This document shows, in pieces, positions 33,082 through 38,562 of a stretch of DNA of 38,562 bases. The position numbers and the translations under genes are program-made. The DNA comes from Candidatus Heimdallarchaeota archaeon (GTDB taxonomy: Archaea > Asgardarchaeota > Heimdallarchaeia > JABLTI01), in the NCBI GenBank assembly GCA_030614005.1, contig JAUWKS010000030.1:1-38562 (forward strand), read 5' to 3'. Numbering within the stretch: the first letter of the stretch is position 1; every line of letters begins with the position of its first letter. The notes below the pieces were generated by a model. The model saw nothing but the letters and a program-made list of their open reading frames with translations, had not been told where the DNA came from and made no database searches.

Positions 33082-34629
33082 TTATTTGATGTTTGCTAAT
33101 TCATCGTAGAGATTGTTTTGTTTTATTGTTGTATATAGCTTTTTGTAAACGTTGTAATATTTTTGGTATTTCTCTGAATTTTCACTGATTGGTTTTCGCT
33201 TTTCTTCAATGATTACCATCTCTTCTGCTGCAGTTTCAATGTTTTTGTATAATCCTCCACCCACTCCAGCTAAAATTGCTGCTCCCAAAGCAGTTGCTTC
33301 TTCTACTTTTCCTTTGATAACAGATACATTGCATATATCTGCTTCAATTTGATTCCATATAGTATTTCTTGAAGCTCCACCAGTAATTCTTAGTTCATCA
33401 ATTACAACGCCAAGCTCTTTCATAACTTGCAGATTAGTTTTTATTTCATAACAAGTAGCTTCCATAATTGCACGAATAATATGACTTCTTTTGTGACCTA
33501 AACTTAAACCAAAAATCAATCCTTTTGCTTTGGGATCCCAATGAGGTGCACCTGCTCCAGTAAAGTGTGGTAATACCATTACTCCTTCTGAACCCGGAGA
33601 AATTGATTCTGCTTGCATGCCTAATAAATCGTATGAGTCTAAATTGAGATTTGGGGCGAGACTTTTTTCTGCAGAAGAGAAATTATCTCTAAACCACCTT
33701 AAAATCGAACCTGTTGTGAAGATACTTGCTTCGTAAACATATTTACCTGGAATTGTATGACAACTACATAAGACTCTTCTTTTTGGATCTCGTGTGCTTT
33801 CATCCAAAAATGCAAGAAGAAATGTCCCGGTACCAGTAGTAGCTTTTACTCTCCCTTGTTTTATAACACCAACACCTAAAGCTGCACATTGTTGATCACC
33901 GCCTCCGGCAATAATTGGTAAACCAACAGGCAAATCGGTTTCATCAGCTGCTTTCTTTGTCAACCCTCCTACTTTCGTTCCAGATGGTATTGGTTTTGGA
34001 AGTTTTTCTTTTGGAATAGCTAAAGCGTTTAAAATTTCATCAGACCAAACTAATTTATTTATATCAAAAAGCATAGTTCGTGATGCATTGCTAAAATCAG
34101 TAATACATTCGCTTGTTAGTTTCATTTGAACGTAATCGTGAACTAACAAGTATTTATGAGTCTTTTGAGAAATTTTAGGGAGATGTTTTTGTATCCATAA
34201 TATCTTTGGTGCAGAGAAATAGGGGTCAACCGTTAAGCCTGTAATTTCATAAATCTTTTCCGTACCTATTTTCTCTTCAATCGTTTTGCATTCATCTATT
34301 GTTCTCCTATCTTGCCATACAATTGCTCGAGATAGGGAATTTCCTTCAGCATCTATTGGTACAATTGTCTCCCTCTGATTAGTTACACTTGCACTAATAA
34401 TATTTGACTTTTTAATTTTTGATTTGACAAGTACTTCCTTAATAGTATTTTTTGTTACTAACCACCAATCCTCGGCATTTTGTTCCACTTCATTTGGAGT
34501 TGGAAAAAAGCAATCGTATTCTTGATATGCGCTTTCAATAATTTCTCCTTTCTGATTAAAGAGAATTGATCTTCCTCCAGTTGTTCCTATATCAATGCTT
34601 AAGAGAAATTGGTCTGTTTTTTTACTCAC
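33082..34629 (-). CDS. FGGY-family carbohydrate kinase (glycerol kinase-like active site)
   Basis: The 515-residue ATP-dependent sugar/polyol kinase has 'LSIDIGTTGGRSILFN' (phosphate-1), the substrate loop 'VTNQRETIVPID' with Arg-Glu as in glycerol kinase, 'AIVWQDRRT', 'FSNASRTMLFDI', catalytic Asp in 'GGGDQQCAALGVG', 'KATTGTGTFLLAF' (phosphate-2) and 'LRITGGASRN' (adenosine). The N-terminal half reads like GlpK. 'SPGSEGVMVLPHFTGAGAPHWDPKAKG' in the second half is closer to xylulokinase-type members. Glycerol is the first substrate guess; a pentulose is also possible. The GTG start at 34629 has GGTGA 6 bases before. Confidence 0.87.
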   Translation of the reverse strand: MSKKTDQFLLSIDIGTTGGRSILFNQKGEIIESAYQEYDCFFPTPNEVEQNAEDWWLVTKNTIKEVLVKSKIKKSNIISASVTNQRETIVPIDAEGNSLSRAIVWQDRRTIDECKTIEEKIGTEKIYEITGLTVDPYFSAPKILWIQKHLPKISQKTHKYLLVHDYVQMKLTSECITDFSNASRTMLFDINKLVWSDEILNALAIPKEKLPKPIPSGTKVGGLTKKAADETDLPVGLPIIAGGGDQQCAALGVGVIKQGRVKATTGTGTFLLAFLDESTRDPKRRVLCSCHTIPGKYVYEASIFTTGSILRWFRDNFSSAEKSLAPNLNLDSYDLLGMQAESISPGSEGVMVLPHFTGAGAPHWDPKAKGLIFGLSLGHKRSHIIRAIMEATCYEIKTNLQVMKELGVVIDELRITGGASRNTIWNQIEADICNVSVIKGKVEEATALGAAILAGVGGGLYKNIETAAEEMVIIEEKRKPISENSEKYQKYYNVYKKLYTTIKQNNLYDELANIK

Positions 34630-34703
34630 TTTTTGTCACCATTTTACTGAACATCTTTGCAATTATTTTGTTTTTATCGCATAAGTTTCTTACTATAAAA
34701 GAT

Positions 34704-35480
34704 TCAATTTTTCTTCGCTAATATGAAAAAACGCTCGCTTGTTGTTTCAAAGTAACCTTTCTTTTCAATTTCATAATGCATTGCTTTCAATTTATTGAAA
34801 TATTTATCAACTGTGAAATCAGGCAGCTGCCAAGGAATGGCTTTAAAATAATAGATGATTGCACCAATATCATAACTTTTCGTTTTTGGTGAATTTTCCT
34901 CTTCTTGAAGAATTGTCAACCCAACATCTCTTAAATCTTTTACAGCACATTTTAGATCCCAGTCTGGAGACTGAGAATCAATATCTATTGGTGCTTCCAG
35001 GAATGCATTAAACTCCAAATCATTCTTTCCACCAACTTGCTGAGTAATAAATAGGCCTCCTTTCTTTAAGATTCTAAACACCTCATAAGGTGAATAGTAT
35101 TCGTGCCTATTGATTATTAAATCGAATTTTTCATCTTCAAACGGAAGCTTTTCATCGCTTTCATTTATTTCTACAACTTTCACACCTATTGGTTCAAGTT
35201 TCTTCCGAGCTATTGGGACATTTGGTTTATACGCTTCTGTAGCAAACGTCACCTTAGGCAAAGGCTGTAATGAGTATAATAATTCCCCTCCACCGGTTCC
35301 CATGTCAAGTAATGAGTCTGAAGATCGAATTAAAGGAATAACTCTACTTCGATAACTCCAAGTAAGTGGCTCCATTACCATGCGATCCTCAATAAAAGAA
35401 AAATCCCAACCAGAAAAGTGATGTTTAGCATCATCTAGAAATAGGTAAAATAGTTCTTCAGAGGTAAAATTTTCATTCAT
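34704..35480 (-). CDS. Class I SAM-dependent methyltransferase
   Basis: The 258-residue protein has motif I 'LLDMGTGGGELL' (about 57-68), acidic strand 2 'TEAYKPN', motif II 'LPFEDEKFDLIINRHEYYSP' (about 111-130) and 'RILKKGGLFITQQVGG'. It is similar to Methyltransf_11/25 small-molecule methyltransferases; the substrate cannot be told. ATG 35480 is the start. It is divergent from the GIFT-domain gene and upstream of the carbohydrate kinase gene on the same strand (74-base gap). Confidence 0.87.
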   Translation of the reverse strand: MNENFTSEELFYLFLDDAKHHFSGWDFSFIEDRMVMEPLTWSYRSRVIPLIRSSDSLLDMGTGGGELLYSLQPLPKVTFATEAYKPNVPIARKKLEPIGVKVVEINESDEKLPFEDEKFDLIINRHEYYSPYEVFRILKKGGLFITQQVGGKNDLEFNAFLEAPIDIDSQSPDWDLKCAVKDLRDVGLTILQEEENSPKTKSYDIGAIIYYFKAIPWQLPDFTVDKYFNKLKAMHYEIEKKGYFETTSERFFILAKKN

Positions 35481-35573
35481 TTTAATTCATTTCCCAAAGA
35501 ATAATCTTATATCTCTATCTTTTATTGTTTTCTAGAAGTTAAATATACCAGAGAGCTATGCTTTGTTACTTTA

Positions 35574-35590
35574 CGGATATGCGCTATCCG
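35574..35590. promoter_or_regulatory. Inverted repeat between divergent methyltransferase and GIFT-domain genes
   Basis: CGGATA (35574-35579) and TATCCG (35585-35590) flank a 5-base centre. It lies 10 bases upstream of AATATAAT (about 35600-35607), a likely TATA box of the GIFT gene. This is a plausible regulator-binding site. Confidence 0.45.
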
Positions 35591-35647
35591 CAAGGTTCAA
35601 AATATAATGTGTCTCATATGTATTAGGATTTACAAACTTAGCAGTGG

Positions 35648-36670
35648 ATGGTTTTAAAATTGAAGATATTCTTTGACGAAACACAAAAAGAAAGGGGAAA
35701 AATAAATACTAATTATTCTATCCTTCGAGATTCTTTAAGGAATGAAGGATTTCAGATTGAAGTGTATGACGACTTTCCAATTTCAGAGAAATCGTTGAAA
35801 TGTGATGTATTTGTTTTTGCTTGCCCAGATGGGTCAAAATTAGCGAAAAATGAAATTGATGCTTTAACCAATTTTGTTGAAAGAGGAGGAGGATTGCTTG
35901 TTATTAGCAATGCAGGTGGAGATCGTGGATTAAGGACAAATATGAATGAAGTTTTGAATAGATTTGGTATTGAAGTGTTATCAGACCAAGTTAAAGATGA
36001 AACTAACAATGAATTCAATATGCCTACTCATCCAGTAATTAAAGATATAAAAAACCACCCGATTTGCACTGGGGTATCAGAAGTAGTAGTTGTTGCGGGA
36101 AGTTCTATTAGAGGTTCTTCAAATATGAAAGGTTTAGCTTATACATCTCCCACAGCGGAACCACCTAATGTACCAATAATTGTTGCTGGAAACTTTAAAA
36201 GTGGAAGAGTGGTTGCTGTTGGTTCATACCGATTATTTTCTAATTATGGAGCAGGATTATCTCTCCGAAATAACAAAACATTTGCTATGAATATTTTTAG
36301 ATGGTTAGCAGGCGAGTCAACTGGTAAAGGTGCAGCAGTAGCAGCTTCTACTCAAACACCTCCACCACCACCTACCTCTCAACAAGTTAGTGCAATTGTT
36401 CCACCAAAACAAAAATCCACAGACGCTTCAACTAAACCATCACCTATTCCACCCACACCTATTAGTTCAGCAACAAGAACTTCCACAAATGCAGCTACAG
36501 GACCGGTAAATAATCAAGCAGTAATTCAAGAAATAGAAGGACTGAGAGCCGAAATATCTGAGATGCGAGATATTATTGCGCGATTATATTCTGATTCCCT
36601 TGGCTATCTTCAAGAGATGAAAGAAGAAGTAAGGTCAATGCTCGATTATATTCGTACTAAAGAAGGGTAA
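35648..36670 (+). CDS. GIFT (IFT52/GldG-like) domain protein with Pro-rich linker and C-terminal coiled coil
   Basis: The 340-residue protein has an N-terminal domain of about 220 residues that follows the GIFT pattern of IFT52: 'CDVFVFACPDGSKLAKNEIDALTNFVERGGGLLVI', then 'GGDRGLRTNMNEVLNRFGIEVLSDQV', 'THPVIKDI' and 'GRVVAVGSYRLFSNYG'. This Rossmann-like fold is found in the ciliary transport protein IFT52 and in GldG-type membrane proteins. A linker rich in Pro, Thr and Ser (about 236-290) leads to a coiled coil (about 294-340, 'IQEIEGLRAEISEMRDIIARL'). No signal or membrane helix is seen, so it is cytosolic. The start ATG 35648 has a short leader and weak ribosome-binding site. The function is unknown. 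Confidence 0.75.
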   Translation: MVLKLKIFFDETQKERGKINTNYSILRDSLRNEGFQIEVYDDFPISEKSLKCDVFVFACPDGSKLAKNEIDALTNFVERGGGLLVISNAGGDRGLRTNMNEVLNRFGIEVLSDQVKDETNNEFNMPTHPVIKDIKNHPICTGVSEVVVVAGSSIRGSSNMKGLAYTSPTAEPPNVPIIVAGNFKSGRVVAVGSYRLFSNYGAGLSLRNNKTFAMNIFRWLAGESTGKGAAVAASTQTPPPPPTSQQVSAIVPPKQKSTDASTKPSPIPPTPISSATRTSTNAATGPVNNQAVIQEIEGLRAEISEMRDIIARLYSDSLGYLQEMKEEVRSMLDYIRTKEG

Positions 36671-36795
36671 TATTTCCCTTTCTTTTGTTTTCTTTCTATT
36701 TTTCAATTATAGCTTTAAATTTAAAACATTACATTATTAATGCAGATGTGTATTAAGCAATAATACGAACGAATTCAAAATTGACGGTTTAGATC

Positions 36796-38562
36796 ATGAA
36801 ATACTCCATTTTGTCTAACATATTCAAGAAGCTTGATTCAACCACAAAAAGATTGGAAATGATTGAAATATTGATTGAATTATTTGATATTACACCAATC
36901 GAAGATTTCCGTCAAGTTATTTACCTAACCTCTGGAAAAATCGGTGCAGATTTTAAAGATCTTGATTTTGGTTTTGCTGATAAAATGGTTATAAAAGCAA
37001 TTGCAAAAGCTGTAGGTAAGCCAGTAAATCAAGTTTCAGAGTTATATAAGCAAAAAGGAGATTTGGGAGAAGTTGCAGAGTTATTAATTGAAAAAACAGG
37101 ACAACAACATCTTGGAGCCTTCTTTCAAACATCAGCTTCGGAAGAGAAAAAGTCTCTTACAATAGAAGACGTTTGGGACAATTTACATAAAATCGTGAAA
37201 ATCGAAGGAAAGGGTTCCACCGATAAAAAAACAAATATTTTGTTGGGTATTTTTTCAGAAGCATCACCAAATGAAGCTAAATATATTACTAGAACAATTC
37301 TAACTCAACTCAGATTAGGAGTAAAAGATCTTACCATCATTGAGGCATTAGCAAGAAAATTTGGTGATGGAAAAGAAGCTCGAGTTAAGATTGAACGAGC
37401 TTATAACGTTACAAGTGATATTGGTGAAGTAGGGGAAATTCTTGTTCGGTATGGGATGAAAGGTATTGAAAATGTTACCATCCAAGTTGGTCGTCCAATT
37501 AGAATGATGGCTGCTCAAAGAATGGCTTCTATTGAAGAAATATTAGAAAAACTTGGTGGGGAATGTGCTCTTGAATTTAAATATGATGGAGAAAGAGTAC
37601 AAGGACACATCCTTAATGATGATGTTTCTCTTTATTCCAGAAATTTGAATGAAATTTCCAATATGTATCCTGATGTAAAAGAGGCATTAAAGAGCAGCCT
37701 CAAATCTAAAGATATCATTGTTGAAGGAGAAATCACAGCTTGGGATCCAGTTGGAGAAAAATTAAAACCGTTTCAAATTTTAATGTCAAGGAAACGAAAA
37801 CACGGTATTGAAGAAGCAGTTCAGTCTATACCGGTAAAAGTTTTCCTTTTTGATATTCTCTATATAGATGGAGAGAGTTTGTTAGAAAAATCTTACCCTC
37901 AGCGAAGGAAAATACTTGAATCGATAATTTCGGATAACGAAATCATTGTCCTATCTTCGAGAAAAATTGTCTCAACACCAGAATCATTCGAAGAATATTT
38001 CGAAAAAGCAATCGAAAATGGTTGCGAGGGAATTATGGCAAAAGACACTCGAGAGGAAACACAATATCAAGCAGGGAGCAGAGGATTCCTTTGGATAAAG
38101 CATAAATTTGACTATTCAGAATCTTTTGCCGATAGTTATGATTTTGTTGTAGTGGGAGGATTTTACGGGAAGGGAAGAAGGAAAGGTACTTTAGGAACTT
38201 TGTTGATGGCTGCATTTAATTCCGAAGAAGAACGTTTTGAAACTGTTTGTAAATTAGGCTCTGGTTTCTCAGATGAAGACTTGGCTAAAGTCACTGAAGA
38301 ATTAATGAAATTAAAAATTGATCAAAGACCTAAGGATGTCATTTCAAAAATGATACCTGATGTTTGGATTCAACCTACTAAAGTTTACGAAATTCAGGGT
38401 GCAGATCTCTCTACAAGTCCTATTCATACTTGTGCTTTGGATGAAATAAAGAAAGATACAGGTATTGCAATTCGGTTTCCAAGATTTATTAGATTTAGGG
38501 ATGATAAAAATCCCGAACAAACAACTACAACTAGTGAGATAATTGCAGCATATAAAAATCAA
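36796..38562 (+). CDS. lig: ATP-dependent DNA ligase (archaeal type), 3' end cut by the window
   Basis: 589 codons are present from ATG 36796 with no stop, so the last few residues lie outside the window. The enzyme seals nicks in replication and repair. It has the N-terminal DNA-binding domain (about 1-220, 'TRTILTQLRLGVKDLTIIEALA'), the adenylation domain with lysine motif 'EFKYDGERVQ' (K262), 'LYSRNLNEIS', 'IIVEGEITAWD', 'FLFDILYIDGESL', 'NGCEGIMAKD', and 'GFLWIKHK', and the OB domain ('KVYEIQGADLSTSPIHTC', 'AIRFPRFIRFRDDK'). The length and motifs match archaeal/eukaryal ligase I-like enzymes. A TTTAAATTTA element about 80 bases upstream may be its TATA box. Confidence 0.95.
   Translation, partial: MKYSILSNIFKKLDSTTKRLEMIEILIELFDITPIEDFRQVIYLTSGKIGADFKDLDFGFADKMVIKAIAKAVGKPVNQVSELYKQKGDLGEVAELLIEKTGQQHLGAFFQTSASEEKKSLTIEDVWDNLHKIVKIEGKGSTDKKTNILLGIFSEASPNEAKYITRTILTQLRLGVKDLTIIEALARKFGDGKEARVKIERAYNVTSDIGEVGEILVRYGMKGIENVTIQVGRPIRMMAAQRMASIEEILEKLGGECALEFKYDGERVQGHILNDDVSLYSRNLNEISNMYPDVKEALKSSLKSKDIIVEGEITAWDPVGEKLKPFQILMSRKRKHGIEEAVQSIPVKVFLFDILYIDGESLLEKSYPQRRKILESIISDNEIIVLSSRKIVSTPESFEEYFEKAIENGCEGIMAKDTREETQYQAGSRGFLWIKHKFDYSESFADSYDFVVVGGFYGKGRRKGTLGTLLMAAFNSEEERFETVCKLGSGFSDEDLAKVTEELMKLKIDQRPKDVISKMIPDVWIQPTKVYEIQGADLSTSPIHTCALDEIKKDTGIAIRFPRFIRFRDDKNPEQTTTTSEIIAAYKNQ

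Noticed and set aside
1..38562. CRISPR arrays, insertion sequences, prophage genes or rRNA
   Set aside because: No regularly spaced repeats, transposase motifs, phage structural genes or rRNA segments were seen.

Overview
The window is an AT-rich stretch of an archaeal genome. The evidence is an archaeal-type ATP-dependent DNA ligase at the right edge, archaeal TATA boxes about 25-35 bases before start codons, some apparently leaderless genes, many GTG and TTG starts behind GGTGA or GGAGG ribosome-binding sites, an AbrB-ACT fusion, an archaeal actin-like (ParM/Ta0583-type) ATPase, and a MoxR-DUF58-DUF4129-DUF4350 cluster. An IFT52-like (GIFT) domain and a MoaD/Urm1-like protein ending in Gly-Gly fit a lineage such as the Asgard archaea, but I cannot prove the phylum from this sequence.

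Region by region: 1-2.8 kb holds tRNA-Val(CAC), an antisense ubiquitin-like/MoaD-like gene running into it, a membrane protein with a C-terminal zinc ribbon whose frame continues 132 codons past an amber stop, and a methyltransferase. 3.0-7.6 kb (minus strand) holds an SF2 helicase and the tldD-tldE pair. 7.7-8.7 kb has three small zinc-ribbon genes with near-identical promoters. 8.8-9.5 kb has a fluoride riboswitch, a frameshifted crcB fluoride exporter and a small gene broken by an in-frame TAA. 9.6-11.6 kb encodes a large receptor-like protein (beta-propeller repeats, calcium-binding repeats, one membrane helix, cytoplasmic tail). Then come tRNA-Ser(GCT) and endonuclease V.

The main multigene system is at 12.8-21.9 kb on the minus strand. 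It starts with a large surface protein carrying a cytoplasmic DUF4129 domain, followed by a GldG-like/DUF4350 membrane protein, a MoxR AAA+ ATPase, a DUF58 von Willebrand-type protein and a multi-spanning membrane protein. An actin-like filament protein with a lysine/serine-rich tail follows under its own promoter. MoxR and DUF58 proteins are known to act as ATPase-chaperone pairs; linkage to a cytoskeletal ATPase suggests envelope assembly or mechanics.

22.4-24.4 kb is a separate unit: two dyad operators flank a TATA box, followed by a 29-codon ORF, a coiled-coil winged-helix regulator and a protein of unknown function, closed by a hairpin terminator. The remainder is mostly single-gene housekeeping or metabolic content: an unknown coiled-coil protein, nitroreductase, HhH-GPD DNA glycosylase with a 4Fe-4S cluster, COG1237-type metallo-beta-lactamase, AbrB-ACT regulator, PepD-type dipeptidase, a divergent DHDPS/NAL-family aldolase that seems to start at ATT, alpha/beta hydrolase, a hypothetical protein, FGGY carbohydrate kinase, methyltransferase, the GIFT-domain protein and the DNA ligase, which runs off the edge. 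Three separate lesions (in-frame TAG, frameshift, in-frame TAA) all fall in the first 9.5 kb; they are either real gene decay or local assembly errors.
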